DNA of 64,000 nucleotides from Chitinophaga tropicalis (GCF_009758205.1 NZ_WRXN01000006.1:372001-436000), one strand, 5' to 3'; shown: positions 33,757-42,485, counted from the stretch's first letter. Program-made: numbers and translations. The notes: generated from the letters alone by a model not told the origin.

Positions 33757-36189
33757 ATGAAGAAATACTTGCTGCTTGTACTGAGCATTGTAACAACCCA
33801 TTTATTTGCACAACAACAACCGCTTAAATTATGGTACCGCCAACCGGCGGGAGATGTCTGGACCGCCGCATTGCCCGTTGGGAACGGCCGGCTGGCCGGC
33901 ATGGTATACGGTAACCCGGCAGAAGAAGAGATTCAGCTGAATGAATCTACTGTATGGACCGGAAGCCCCAACCGTAACGAGAACCCGGAGGCCCGGGCTG
34001 CCATCCCCGAAATACGCCGCCTCATCTTTGAAGGTAAGTATAAAGAAGCCTATGAACTGGGAGCACAGAAAGTACAGACAAAAAACTCCAACGGACAGAT
34101 GTTCCAGCCCGTAGGCAGTCTGCGCCTTGCCTTCCCGGGGCATGAACAGTACCAGGACTACTACCGGGAACTGGACATAGACAAAGCCATTGCTACCACC
34201 ACATACACTGTAAATGGCGTAAAATACACCCGTGAAGTGTTTGCTTCCATACCGGCACAGGTCATAATCGTAAAACTCAGCAGCAGTAAACCCGGTGCTT
34301 TGCAATTCTCCGCCTTTCTAACTACCCCGCAGCCCAAAGCCACTGTTAAAGCTGGCGCACAGGAGCTGACCATCAACGGCATAACCGGCAGTCATGAAAC
34401 TGTAGAGGGCAAAGTAAAATTTCATGGCATTGCAAAGATCACCACCACCGGTGGCAGCATCTCCGCACAGGATACCCTCATCAACGTAAAAGACGCCAGC
34501 AGCGCTGTGATCTATATATCTGTCGCCACCAACTATGTAAACTATAAAGACATCAGCGCCGATCCTGTAAAACGGTCCGTCAACTGGTTGAATGCTGCAC
34601 AGAAACAACCCCTGGCAGCATTGGAGAAAGCTCATATTGCCGGCTACCAGCATTATTTCAACAGGGTGAAGATAGACCTGGGCACATCAGATGCCGCAAA
34701 AGAACCAACAGATGTAAGACTGAAGAACTTTGCCTCAGCATATGACCCGCAGTTTGTATCGCTTTACTTCCAGTATGGCCGTTACCTGCTGATAGCTTCC
34801 TCCCAGCCCGGCGGACAACCAGCTAACCTCCAGGGTATCTGGAATGCGGAAATGAGACCACCATGGGACAGCAAATACACTATCAATATCAACACCGAAA
34901 TGAACTACTGGCCGGCAGAAAAAGATAACCTGCCGGAAATGCACGAGCCCCTGATACAGATGGTGAAAGAACTGTCAGTAACAGGACAGGAAACCGCCCG
35001 TACAATGTATGGCGCCCGCGGCTGGGTAGCCCACCATAATACAGATCTGTGGCGTATTACCGGTCCGGTAGACAGGCTTTACTCCGGCATCTGGAGCATG
35101 GGCGGGGCCTGGCTCAGCCAGCACCTGTGGGAAAGATACCTCTACAACGGAGATAAGACTTACCTGGCAGATGTTTATCCCGCAATCAAAGGCGCCGCCC
35201 TGTTCTTTGTAGATGACCTGGTAGAAGATCCCGCCCGCAAATATTTAGTGATCAATCCTGGCACATCGCCTGAGAATGCACCTAAAACAAGACCAGGCAT
35301 TTCCTTCGACGCAGGTACCACAATGGATAACCAGATCGTATTCGACGCACTCACCGCAGCCATTTACGCCGGTAAAATATTACAAAAAGATGCCGCACTG
35401 GTAGATTCCTTCCAGGCAATCCGGAAAAGACTGCCACCCATGCAGATAGGTAAATACGGACAATTACAGGAATGGATTGAAGACTTAGACGACCCTGAAG
35501 ATAAACACCGTCATATTTCTCATCTGTACGGATTGTTCCCTTCCGCACAGATATCGCCCAACCGTACCCCGGAACTGGCCAGCGCGGCCAAAACCACCTT
35601 GCTGCAACGCGGCGACGTATCTACCGGATGGAGCATGGGATGGAAGGTGAACTGGTGGGCAAGGATGCAGGATGGAGAGCATGCGCTGACACTGATACGT
35701 AATCAGCTGACCCCCGCCGGCAAGAAAGGAGGAGGTACCTATACCAACCTGTTTGATTCCCATGCTCCCTTCCAGATCGATGGCAACTTTGGCTGTACTT
35801 CCGGCATTACTGAAATGCTCATGCAGAGCCATGACGGCTATATTTACCTGTTGCCTGCCCTGCCGGCAGAATGGAAGAATGGTAGTATCCGTGGCTTAAG
35901 GGCCAGGGGCGGGTTTTTAATAGAAGAACTGGTATGGCAGGATGGAAAAGTAACTAAAGCGGTCATACGCTCAACACTGGGAGGAAATCTGCGGATATGC
36001 AGTAACAGTACTTTAAAAGGTGACGGATTGAAAGAGGCTAAAGGAAAGAATGAAAATCCGTTCTATATGATAACGAATGTGGCAACACCTGTTATTAATG
36101 CAAAAGAAGTAAAACTGCTACCCCTGCCAACATCTGTACAGTATGATATAGCCACACAAAAAGGAAAGGTATATACATTTCTAAATTAA
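33757..36189 (+). CDS. GH95 family alpha-L-fucosidase/galactosidase
   Basis: An 810-residue exported inverting enzyme (signal 1-20, THLFAQ). It begins with the GH95 block LWYRQPAGDVWTAALPVGNGRLAGMVYG and has the signature NLQGIWNAEMRPPWDSKYTINI / NTEMNYWPAE (about 362-388), DDPEDKHRHISHLYGLFP and the late block QIDGNFGCTSGITEML where most relatives have FGGT. GH95 removes alpha-1,2-L-fucose or alpha-L-galactose from oligosaccharides. Length is normal. The gene starts 102 nt after the GH39-like gene; the gap carries a duplicated CGGCGCTG motif but no clear terminator, so co-transcription is likely. Confidence 0.9.
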   Translation: MKKYLLLVLSIVTTHLFAQQQPLKLWYRQPAGDVWTAALPVGNGRLAGMVYGNPAEEEIQLNESTVWTGSPNRNENPEARAAIPEIRRLIFEGKYKEAYELGAQKVQTKNSNGQMFQPVGSLRLAFPGHEQYQDYYRELDIDKAIATTTYTVNGVKYTREVFASIPAQVIIVKLSSSKPGALQFSAFLTTPQPKATVKAGAQELTINGITGSHETVEGKVKFHGIAKITTTGGSISAQDTLINVKDASSAVIYISVATNYVNYKDISADPVKRSVNWLNAAQKQPLAALEKAHIAGYQHYFNRVKIDLGTSDAAKEPTDVRLKNFASAYDPQFVSLYFQYGRYLLIASSQPGGQPANLQGIWNAEMRPPWDSKYTININTEMNYWPAEKDNLPEMHEPLIQMVKELSVTGQETARTMYGARGWVAHHNTDLWRITGPVDRLYSGIWSMGGAWLSQHLWERYLYNGDKTYLADVYPAIKGAALFFVDDLVEDPARKYLVINPGTSPENAPKTRPGISFDAGTTMDNQIVFDALTAAIYAGKILQKDAALVDSFQAIRKRLPPMQIGKYGQLQEWIEDLDDPEDKHRHISHLYGLFPSAQISPNRTPELASAAKTTLLQRGDVSTGWSMGWKVNWWARMQDGEHALTLIRNQLTPAGKKGGGTYTNLFDSHAPFQIDGNFGCTSGITEMLMQSHDGYIYLLPALPAEWKNGSIRGLRARGGFLIEELVWQDGKVTKAVIRSTLGGNLRICSNSTLKGDGLKEAKGKNENPFYMITNVATPVINAKEVKLLPLPTSVQYDIATQKGKVYTFLN

Positions 36190-36195
36190 AATTTT

Positions 36196-36264
36196 GGCCG
36201 GCTGCAAGCCATGGACCTCCTTGCAAAAATGGCTTTTACCTTCGGTGAAAGCCATTTTTGCAAG
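36196..36264 (+). repeat. Two-hairpin intergenic repeat, copy 4 (inverted loop)
   Basis: GGCCGGCTGCAAGCC (36196-36210) keeps the short hairpin by compensating changes (GGCT-GCA-AGCC). After 9 nt a 21-bp stem with one G-T pair follows (36220-36264). The loop is TTC, so here the plus strand carries C(TTCG)G. It sits between the convergent ends of the GH95 and LacI genes and may terminate both. Confidence 0.85.
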
Positions 36265-36275
36265 CAATCAAGCAA

Positions 36276-37301
36276 TTAAAAACATCCCGAAGAAGCTCTT
36301 ACTTCAAGCTCCGTCGGCAACACTATTCTCTGAAAATCCTTCACCTCCCGTTTGCTTTCTATCAACTGTATAAGCAGCTCCGCCGCTATTTTTCCCATTT
36401 CAAAAGCTGGTTGCTTAACAGTCGTAAGCGAAGGGTTAAGCAGTTCCGGAGAATTGAAATTGCTAAACCCCGCCAACGCCATCTGGCCAGGAATGCTGAT
36501 ACCCCGTTGCCGCAACAGGGTAAAACAGTTCATAGTAAGACGGTCCGACGCTGTAAAAATAGCATCCGGTGGTTCTGTCATCTGTAACAATTCATCCAAC
36601 GCTGCCGCCGTTTCTTCCATCAGCATACCACCATGCAGGCAATATTTCACATAATCTTCCCGGAAAGGCAGCCCTCTTTCTTCCAGCGCCTGCCGGTATC
36701 CTGCTATTCGTTCCTTAGTAATGGAGATATGAGGAGAGCTGGTAATGTGTGCAATCCGCCGGTAGCCATTATCTGCCAGGTGACGGGTAACGCTGGCAGC
36801 CCCGCCGGCATTGTCAGCTACTACCTGGTGCGTCCTGACAGCGTCAGTGACCCGGTCAAAGAATACCAGGGGCAAGCCCTGCTCGTGCAACTGCTGAAAA
36901 TGACTGTAGTCTTCCGTTTCGGTAGACAGGGAGATGAGCAGGCCATCCACAGAACGCCAGGTCAGGTTCTCCAGGTTCCGCACCTCCCGCTCGCAGGACT
37001 CGAAGTTCTGGGTAACTATCACCAGGTAATCTTTATTATAGGCAACAGATTCTATACCCGAGATCACCTCTGCAAAAAAACTGTTGGGAATAGAGCAGAG
37101 CGCCACCCCTATACAACGGCTCTTTTTGTTCTTCAATCCCTGCGCATTGAGGTTAGGCTTATAGTTATGCTTTTCCGCGTAGTCCCTCACCAGCCGCTGG
37201 GTGCTCTCACTGATCTTATAACTCCCCTTCAACGCCCGTGAAACCGTGGAAACCGAAAGCTGTAAAGCCTTCGCTATATCTTTTATGGTGATCTGTTCCA
37301 T
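36276..37301 (-). CDS. LacI-family transcriptional regulator 1
   Basis: A 341-residue repressor. The N-terminal helix-turn-helix and hinge (2-58: TIKDIAKALQLSVSTVSRALKGSYKISESTQRLVRDYAEKHNYKPNLNAQGLK) are followed by a periplasmic-binding-like sugar domain (60-335: RCIGVALCSIPNSFFAEVISGIESVA, PLVFFDRV, AIFTASDRLTMNCFTLLRQRGISIPGQMALAGFSNF). A perfect GCAAACGTTTGC operator lies 5 nt upstream of its start codon, so it probably represses itself and also the GH39-like and sigma-factor genes with the same site. The inducer is unknown, presumably a sugar freed by these enzymes. Confidence 0.92.
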   Translation of the reverse strand: MEQITIKDIAKALQLSVSTVSRALKGSYKISESTQRLVRDYAEKHNYKPNLNAQGLKNKKSRCIGVALCSIPNSFFAEVISGIESVAYNKDYLVIVTQNFESCEREVRNLENLTWRSVDGLLISLSTETEDYSHFQQLHEQGLPLVFFDRVTDAVRTHQVVADNAGGAASVTRHLADNGYRRIAHITSSPHISITKERIAGYRQALEERGLPFREDYVKYCLHGGMLMEETAAALDELLQMTEPPDAIFTASDRLTMNCFTLLRQRGISIPGQMALAGFSNFNSPELLNPSLTTVKQPAFEMGKIAAELLIQLIESKREVKDFQRIVLPTELEVRASSGCF

Positions 37302-37306
37302 TCAGT

Positions 37307-37318
37307 GCAAACGTTTGC
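37307..37318. promoter_or_regulatory. GCAAACGTTTGC operator at the LacI-1 start
   Basis: A perfect 12-bp palindrome with the LacI-family centre ACGT lies 5 nt upstream of the start codon of the minus-strand LacI gene, covering its ribosome-binding region. Same core as at 31895 and 38796, consistent with autoregulation. Confidence 0.8.
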
Positions 37319-37381
37319 CCAAATAAAGTCCCTTTAGAAAGTAGCAGGCTGATAGATTAATATTAACTTAACATCAGCTTA

Positions 37382-37397
37382 GCTTAATTGATTAAGC
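37382..37397. promoter_or_regulatory. Second palindromic operator type in the divergent LacI region
   Basis: GCTTAATTGATTAAGC pairs at all positions except the central two. A related site GCATAATCGATTAAGT lies at 37636-37651. They differ from the GCAAACGTTTGC site and are the natural candidates for LacI regulator 2. Confidence 0.6.
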
Positions 37398-37462
37398 ATA
37401 ATCAGCATAAAGCCGTTACGAAAACAAAAATAAGGTACGAAAATAAACTAGTTTGAATTTTT

Positions 37463-37531
37463 AGCCGGCCGCAGGCCAGAAATCTCCCCTCAAAAGATCG
37501 CTTTCACCGAAGGCGAAAGCGATCTTTTGAG
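37463..37531 (+). repeat. Two-hairpin intergenic repeat, copy 5 (in a divergent promoter region)
   Basis: AGCCGGCCGCAGGCC (37463-37477), 11 nt, then a 20-bp stem with one A-C mismatch near the loop and a GAA loop (37489-37531), then GCAATTTTT. The flanking genes point away from it on both sides, so it cannot be the terminator of either. The remaining parts of the 37302-37656 gap hold three operators and two back-to-back promoters. Confidence 0.85.
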
Positions 37532-37635
37532 CAATTTTTCCCGCCATGTATCATAAAAAAGTTTAAACTGGTATACTATCAATTGTTATGTGTTTCCACG
37601 AATGAAGAAAATACCTCCTTTCTTTTTATTATTCA

Positions 37636-37651
37636 GCATAATCGATTAAGT
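37636..37651. promoter_or_regulatory. Operator next to the LacI-2 start codon
   Basis: GCATAATCGATTAAGT contains the perfect decamer TAATCGATTA and ends 5 nt before the ATG at 37657. It shares the ATTAAG half with the 37382 site. Its position covers the ribosome-binding region, mirroring the layout at LacI regulator 1 and suggesting autorepression. Confidence 0.6.
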
Positions 37652-37656
37652 GAAGA

Positions 37657-38700
37657 ATGAAGAAAAAGATCTCCATACACGATATAGCAAAGGAAATGAA
37701 GGTTTCCTCCGCCACAGTGTCTTACGTATTGAACGGTAAAGCAGCTGAAAAACGTATCAGTAAGGAGATGGAGAGGAAGATCCTGGACTATGCCAGGAAA
37801 TTATCCTACCGCCCTAACAGGATAGCTAAAAGCCTGCGCACAGGCAAAAGCCGGATTATAGGTATGCTGGTCGAGGGTATCTCTGATCCTTTTTTTGCCA
37901 GTATTGCACGCATCGTGGAAAAACTGGCCGGTGAACAGGATTACAGGATCTTTTACGCCAGTACTGAAAATGATGCTACAATTGCCCGTAACCTGATCAG
38001 GGCATTCCGGGATGCACAGGTAGACGGGTATATCATTGCCCCTCCCCCCGGCATTGAAGAAGATATTAAGGAACTGATGGAAGATGGTTTCCCGGTTATC
38101 CTGTTTGACCGCTATTTCCCGGGCCTCTCCACCTGTAATGTAGTGGTAGATAATTATGACGGCGCCTGGCAGGCCATACAGCATTTCCTGGAACATGGCT
38201 GCAGGGAAATAGGATTTGTAACGCTCAGCTCTGCACAGACACAAATGAGAGACCGCCTGAACGGCTATACATCTGCCATGCAGGAGCGGGATCTTACCCC
38301 CTGCGTGCTGAAAGTCCCTTTTGAAGAGAGAACCACTCCCGGTAAGATAACTGACAACATCCGCCGTTTTCTTATAGACAATCCCAGGCTGGAAGCAGTG
38401 CTGTTTGCCACCAATTACCTGGCTACCGCCGGACTGGAAGCCATTAACAGCCTGCAGTTAAAGATACCTGACAACCTGGCCGTGATCGGGTTTGACGACA
38501 ATACACATTTCTCCTTATTCACTCCTGCCATTACAGCGCTGGCTCAGCCGGTAACCGAAATATCGGAACAGGTCATCCGCCAGCTCATGGCCTGTATGGC
38601 AACAGCTCCTGAGCCTCCGCCCCGGAGCACAGTGGTACTGCCCACTACACTTATTATAAGGGAATCCAGTATACAACATGTAAAGAACAACGTACTATAA
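37657..38700 (+). CDS. LacI-family transcriptional regulator 2
   Basis: A 347-residue regulator transcribed divergently from LacI regulator 1. Helix-turn-helix ISIHDIAKEMKVSSATVSYVLNGKAAEKRISKEMERKILDYARKLSYRPNRIAKSLR (3-60), then the sugar-binding core (RIIGMLVEGISDPFFASIARIVEKL, FPVILFDRYFPG, AVLFATNYLATAGLEAINSLQLKIPDNLAVIGFDD). Recognition-helix residues differ (SATVSYV versus STVSRA), in keeping with a different operator. The ACGT-free TAATCGATTA sites upstream are the likely targets. It ends 187 nt before the sigma-factor gene. Confidence 0.92.
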   Translation: MKKKISIHDIAKEMKVSSATVSYVLNGKAAEKRISKEMERKILDYARKLSYRPNRIAKSLRTGKSRIIGMLVEGISDPFFASIARIVEKLAGEQDYRIFYASTENDATIARNLIRAFRDAQVDGYIIAPPPGIEEDIKELMEDGFPVILFDRYFPGLSTCNVVVDNYDGAWQAIQHFLEHGCREIGFVTLSSAQTQMRDRLNGYTSAMQERDLTPCVLKVPFEERTTPGKITDNIRRFLIDNPRLEAVLFATNYLATAGLEAINSLQLKIPDNLAVIGFDDNTHFSLFTPAITALAQPVTEISEQVIRQLMACMATAPEPPPRSTVVLPTTLIIRESSIQHVKNNVL

Positions 38701-38754
38701 AATTCCAACGTTATGAGAATGGCTGAAAAGAAGTGTTCATCTGACACAAAAAAC

Positions 38755-38809
38755 TTGCATCTGTTTAATATTAGTGCTATTTTAGTCTGTGATATGCAAA
38801 CGTTTGCGT
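38755..38809 (+). promoter_or_regulatory. Promoter and LacI-type operator ahead of the ECF sigma gene
   Basis: TTG (38755) and TATTTTAG (38778-38785) have the same spacing as in the 31835 promoter. ATGCAAACGTTTGCGT follows at 38794-38809 with the perfect core GCAAACGTTTGC (38796-38807). A repressor bound here would sit on the transcription start, placing the sigma factor under control of LacI regulator 1. Confidence 0.7.
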
Positions 38810-38887
38810 TCAGTATTCAGGTTATGAACAATGAAAGCGGGGATGCCGGCCTTTCTTCTCTTAACGTTATGAACAAAGCCTATTCTT

Positions 38888-39511
38888 ATGCAGAAGTATG
38901 AATCTGACTGTCATCAGCCGGACTGTTTATGGAAGCGTTTCCGGGAGGGAGATACACAGGCCTTTGAACAGCTGATGAAAAGGTATTATACGGACCTCTT
39001 TAACTACGGAGCCCGTTTTACCGGAGATGCAAACCTGGTGAAAGACTGTATACAGGATATTTTCCTGCTGCTTTGGAACAAACGCCATACCATCGGGGAT
39101 GTGCAGTATGTAAAAACCTATCTGCTCACTGCTTTACGCCGTAAACTGAAGAAAGAAAAGGAAAAGCTGAGAATACAATATGTGGAAGATCCCTTCATAT
39201 TTGAATCAGGCTTTGACGCACCACTCACGGCAGAACAACAGATGATGATGGAAGAACAGCTGAAGGAAAAAATCCTGTCTGTACGCCGGGTATTGTCACA
39301 GTTAACAGCCCGCCAGCAGGAAATTATCTATCTGCGTTTTTATATGGAAAGAGAGATGACTGATATTGCAGATATCATGATGCTGAACCGGCAATCTGTC
39401 TATAACCTGTTGCATGATGCGCTGAAACGTTGTAAAGCTATTTGTGGCCAGATGGAACTCGTACCTGGACTGTCGATGGCCGCATTCGTTTTTATACCGT
39501 TAATTTTCTAA
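38888..39511 (+). CDS. ECF RNA polymerase sigma factor (SusCD-associated type)
   Basis: A 207-residue sigma-70 family protein. Region 2 spans about 18-85 (AFEQLMKRYYTDLFNYGARFTGDANLVKDCIQDIFLLLWNKR) and region 4 about 130-185 (LSQLTARQQEIIYLRFYMEREMTDIADIMMLNRQSVYNLLHDALKRCK). A hydrophobic C-terminal tail (LSMAAFVFIPLIF) is seen in some Bacteroidota ECF factors. It probably activates the SusC/SusD operon when released by the FecR protein encoded at 45604, which is unusually far away (6.1 kb). The GH43-like gene begins 8 nt after its stop. Confidence 0.9.
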   Translation: MQKYESDCHQPDCLWKRFREGDTQAFEQLMKRYYTDLFNYGARFTGDANLVKDCIQDIFLLLWNKRHTIGDVQYVKTYLLTALRRKLKKEKEKLRIQYVEDPFIFESGFDAPLTAEQQMMMEEQLKEKILSVRRVLSQLTARQQEIIYLRFYMEREMTDIADIMMLNRQSVYNLLHDALKRCKAICGQMELVPGLSMAAFVFIPLIF

Positions 39512-39519
39512 ATTGTTGC

Positions 39520-40440
39520 ATGAAAAAAACGCTGCTGAGTATTTTATTTCTTCTTCTTGCCTTCTCAGGTATTGCACAGAATGTTTATGTTTTCGCATAT
39601 TTTAAAGAAAATGGTGAAGATGGCCTGCATCTGGCCTATAGCCGGGACGGATATAAATGGACGGCTTTAAAGAATGATTCCTCCTTCCTCACCCCAACTG
39701 TCAGTAAGGATAAGCTGATGAGAGACCCCTGCATTATCCGTGGAAAAGACGGCACATTCCACATGGTCTGGACCGTAAGCTGGAATGATAAAGGCATAGG
39801 ATATGCTTCTTCAAAAGATCTTATCCACTGGTCAGAACAGCAATATCTGCCTGTAATGGACCACGAGGCCGGGGCAAGGAACTGCTGGGCGCCGGAGATC
39901 ACGTATGACAGTAAGTCCGGAACTTATATGATCTACTGGTCAACCACTATTACCGGTAAATACACCGAAACCGCTTCCGCCAAAGAAGCTGGTTATAACC
40001 ACCGGTTGTATTATGTCACCACTAAAGATTTTAAAATCTATACACCCACTGCACTACTTTATGAGCCGGGCTTTAACGTCATAGATGCTACTATCGTGAA
40101 ACAGGGAAAACAGTTTATGATGGTGATGAAGGATGAAACGATAGAACCGGTACAAAAGAACCTGCGCCTGGCATTCAGCAAAAAGCTGACCGGCCCTTAC
40201 AGTGCCGCAGGAAAACCAATTACAGGGAAGTACTGGGCAGAAGGGCCTACCACACTGCAGCTGGGAAAGTTATGGCTGATCTATTTTGATAAATATACTG
40301 ACCATAAATACGGCGCTATAAGTTCTGCCAACCTGAAAGAATGGAAGGATGTTTCCGATCAGATCTCCCTGCCAAAAGGCATCCGGCATGGAACTATAGT
40401 GAAGATAACAGAACAGGAGCTGGATACTTTACTGAAATAA
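39520..40440 (+). CDS. GH43-like beta-propeller glycoside hydrolase
   Basis: A 306-residue exported enzyme (signal ending GIAQ). The start at 39520 follows the sigma gene by 8 nt; a longer frame overlaps it and lacks a signal. Five-bladed propeller residues match GH43/GH117-type enzymes: D69 in KLMRDPCIIR as base, D189 in NVIDATIVKQG as modulator and E241 in YWAEGPTTLQL as acid. Blade motifs HMVWTVSW and GIGYASSKDLIHWSEQ are clear. It probably removes arabinofuranosyl or xylosyl units. Being in one transcript with the sigma factor places it under the same LacI-type operator. Confidence 0.82.
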   Translation: MKKTLLSILFLLLAFSGIAQNVYVFAYFKENGEDGLHLAYSRDGYKWTALKNDSSFLTPTVSKDKLMRDPCIIRGKDGTFHMVWTVSWNDKGIGYASSKDLIHWSEQQYLPVMDHEAGARNCWAPEITYDSKSGTYMIYWSTTITGKYTETASAKEAGYNHRLYYVTTKDFKIYTPTALLYEPGFNVIDATIVKQGKQFMMVMKDETIEPVQKNLRLAFSKKLTGPYSAAGKPITGKYWAEGPTTLQLGKLWLIYFDKYTDHKYGAISSANLKEWKDVSDQISLPKGIRHGTIVKITEQELDTLLK

Positions 40441-40443
40441 ACT

Positions 40444-40560
40444 AACCGGCGGCAGGCCAGATCTCTTCTTAAAAAGATCTTAACCGGCCGCAGGCCGGTT
40501 ATCTACCCCCCCCGCTCAAAAAAAATGCTTTTGCCGAAGGCAAAAGCATTTTTTTTGAGC
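40444..40560 (+). repeat. Two-hairpin intergenic repeat, copy 6 (double short module)
   Basis: Two short modules occur, AACCGGCGGCAGGCC (40444-40458) and AACCGGCCGCAGGCC (40482-40496); the second extends to a perfect 8-bp GCA-loop hairpin. After a C-rich spacer comes a perfect 22-bp stem with GAA loop (40514-40560). It begins 3 nt after the GH43-like stop codon and may terminate that operon. Confidence 0.85.
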
Positions 40561-40683
40561 AACTCCCCACTATTTTTTATTATTGTTTGAATTTTACAAT
40601 AATCACTTTGTTTTTGCTATATGCCATCCCCATACTTCTTCTGACCTTTGTCACATAAACGGAAATACTTAAAAACTTTCATC

Positions 40684-41664
40684 ATGAAATACAGACAGTT
40701 AGGAAACACAGATGTCCGGCTTTCAGCAATAGGGCTGGGCTGTATGGGCATGAACCATGCTTATGGTCAGCCGGATGATAAAGAATCTATTGCCACACTG
40801 GAAAAAGCAATTGAACTGGGTATCAATTTCTGGGACACGGCAGATGTATATGCTGACGGAGAGAACGAAAAACTGGTATCCCAGGTGCTGGTACCTAACA
40901 GGGATAAGATATTCATTGCAACGAAATTCGGCTTTCGTTTGTTTGATGATGGCTCCCGGGGCTTCGATGCCTCTCCTGCTTATATTAAAACAGCAGTAGA
41001 GAAGAGCCTGCAACGCCTGAAAACAGATCATATAGACCTTTATTACGCTCACCGTATAGATCCTAAAGTTCCTGTAGAAGATACCGTAGGAGCTATGGCT
41101 GAACTGGTAAAAGAAGGAAAAGTGCTTCACCTGGGCTTATCAGAAGCATCTCCTGCTTCCATCCGCAAGGCACATGCCGTGCATCCCATTGCAGCATTGC
41201 AGAGCGAATATTCCCTGCTTACCAGGAGTGTTGAACAGGAGATACTGCCGCTGATGAAAGAGCTGAAGATCTCTTTTATACCTTTTAGCCCCCTGGCCCG
41301 TGGCCTTGTCACCAATACACTGGATGTATCTTCCCTGGCAGAGAATGACTTCCGCCGTTCATTACCACGTTATCAGCAGGAGTACGCTGAGAATAACCGT
41401 TTACTGGCAGAAGGATTTGCTGCTATCGCCGCAGGAAAGAACTGCACTCCGGCCCAGCTGGCATTGGCGTGGGTGCTGGCGCAGGGAGATAATATCATTC
41501 CTATCCCTGGTACCAAGAAGAGAAAATACCTTGCAGAAAATGCCGCCGCTGTAGATGTAGATCTTACCCCGGCAGATCTGGCCGGGCTCGAAGCCTTGCT
41601 GGCTAAATATCCAAACACCGGCGCACGGTATAGTGAAGAGATGGAAAAACTTGCAAACAATTAA
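40684..41664 (+). CDS. Aldo/keto reductase
   Basis: A 326-residue NADPH-dependent oxidoreductase. The start at 40684 ([24 protein letters not shown]) is the family start. Catalytic residues: aspartate and tyrosine in [14 protein letters not shown], lysine in FIATKFGF and histidine in YYAHRID. Cofactor-binding segments include FSPLARGL and [16 protein letters not shown]. It reduces aldehydes or ketones, possibly sugar-derived, in the cytoplasm. Whether it belongs to the sugar locus is unsure: repeats flank it on both sides and it appears to have its own promoter. Confidence 0.9.
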   Translation: MKYRQLGNTDVRLSAIGLGCMGMNHAYGQPDDKESIATLEKAIELGINFWDTADVYADGENEKLVSQVLVPNRDKIFIATKFGFRLFDDGSRGFDASPAYIKTAVEKSLQRLKTDHIDLYYAHRIDPKVPVEDTVGAMAELVKEGKVLHLGLSEASPASIRKAHAVHPIAALQSEYSLLTRSVEQEILPLMKELKISFIPFSPLARGLVTNTLDVSSLAENDFRRSLPRYQQEYAENNRLLAEGFAAIAAGKNCTPAQLALAWVLAQGDNIIPIPGTKKRKYLAENAAAVDVDLTPADLAGLEALLAKYPNTGARYSEEMEKLANN

Positions 41665-41691
41665 TTTGAAAGTACACCGGTTTAAATTTTT

Positions 41692-41761
41692 AGCCGGCGG
41701 CAGGCCAGATTCTTCTTGCTCAAAAACCGGGTTTCGCCGAAGGCAAAACCCGGTTTTGAGC
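41692..41761 (+). repeat. Two-hairpin intergenic repeat, copy 7
   Basis: AGCCGGCGGCAGGCC (41692-41706), 11 nt, then a stem of about 20 bp with one bulged A and one mismatch around a GAA loop (41718-41761), followed by AGTTTC. It lies between the convergent ends of the aldo/keto reductase and the fibronectin-like lipoprotein genes. Confidence 0.82.
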
Positions 41762-41801
41762 AGTTTCTCAGGTTGTACATCAAACCTGGCCCGCTTCTAT
41801 C

Positions 41802-42482
41802 CTAGATTACGATAAACGAGTATAATCCTGAGTCAGAAGTATTCCCTTCCGCATCATGTGTAATCACTTTCCAGTAAAAGGTGGTAGCTGGTGTAATAGT
41901 AACCCCGTTTATGAACATCGTTGTAACATTTGCCTGTAATAACGGTGGTGTGGTAGTTGTACCGAAATAAACATCATAGCCCGTAATATCATTATCTACA
42001 TCACTTCCCGTCCATGCCAGTTTCACTTTACCTGTGCTGAAAGGCAGTGATTGATTAAACACCGGTAATGTAATAGCTGCCGGGAAAGGGGAGTAAGATA
42101 TAGTGCCGGGGCCGGACATATAGAATTTCCAGGTATCACTTTGCGCTGTATCTGTAGAATGATCACCGATAGACCTTACATACCAGGAATAAGGCGTATT
42201 ACGCGATAAAGTAACCGCTGCCTGGTTTGTCGTCACGATCTGGCTGGTAAGCACACGCGTAATAAGGTTTCTGTAACTTAATTCATACTTGTCCGTGTTC
42301 TCTGACGCATTCCAGGTGAATGTGATGGAAGCTGTTGAATCAGTTACAACAGTGCCGCTGGTACATGCCGCATTTTCAGCAGGGAATGTTAGCGTAGCTT
42401 TTGTTGGAGCTGGTACCGGCTCCTCGTCCTTCTTACATGCCAGCGCCAGTATCATCAGGAATATAGTTAAGCTTTTTTTCAT
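41802..42482 (-). CDS. Fibronectin type III-like lipoprotein
   Basis: A 226-residue lipoprotein with lipobox ALAC followed by KKDEEP, a likely surface-export tag. Two fibronectin-type domains are visible: about 30-125 (SITFTWNASENTDKYELSYRNL ... YSWYVRSIGDHSTDTAQSDTWKFYM) and about 130-226 (KLAWTGSDVDNDITGYDVYFGTTTTPPLL ... TFYWKVITHDAEGNTSDSGLYSFIV). The gene lies 3 nt downstream of the large T9SS-sorted protein and probably works with it at the cell surface, perhaps binding polysaccharide. No enzymatic motif. Confidence 0.78.
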   Translation of the reverse strand: MKKSLTIFLMILALACKKDEEPVPAPTKATLTFPAENAACTSGTVVTDSTASITFTWNASENTDKYELSYRNLITRVLTSQIVTTNQAAVTLSRNTPYSWYVRSIGDHSTDTAQSDTWKFYMSGPGTISYSPFPAAITLPVFNQSLPFSTGKVKLAWTGSDVDNDITGYDVYFGTTTTPPLLQANVTTMFINGVTITPATTFYWKVITHDAEGNTSDSGLYSFIVI

Positions 42483-42485
42483 CGC

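Noticed and set aside
36196-36264. Interpreting all hairpin repeats as simple intrinsic terminators
   Set aside because: The copy at 37463 sits between divergent genes, T runs are missing at most copies, and a separate conserved short module precedes each hairpin; ordinary terminators also exist elsewhere in the window.
38713-38901. A 62-codon frame upstream of the sigma-factor gene
   Set aside because: It runs through the promoter and the LacI-type operator and overlaps the sigma start; no family resemblance.
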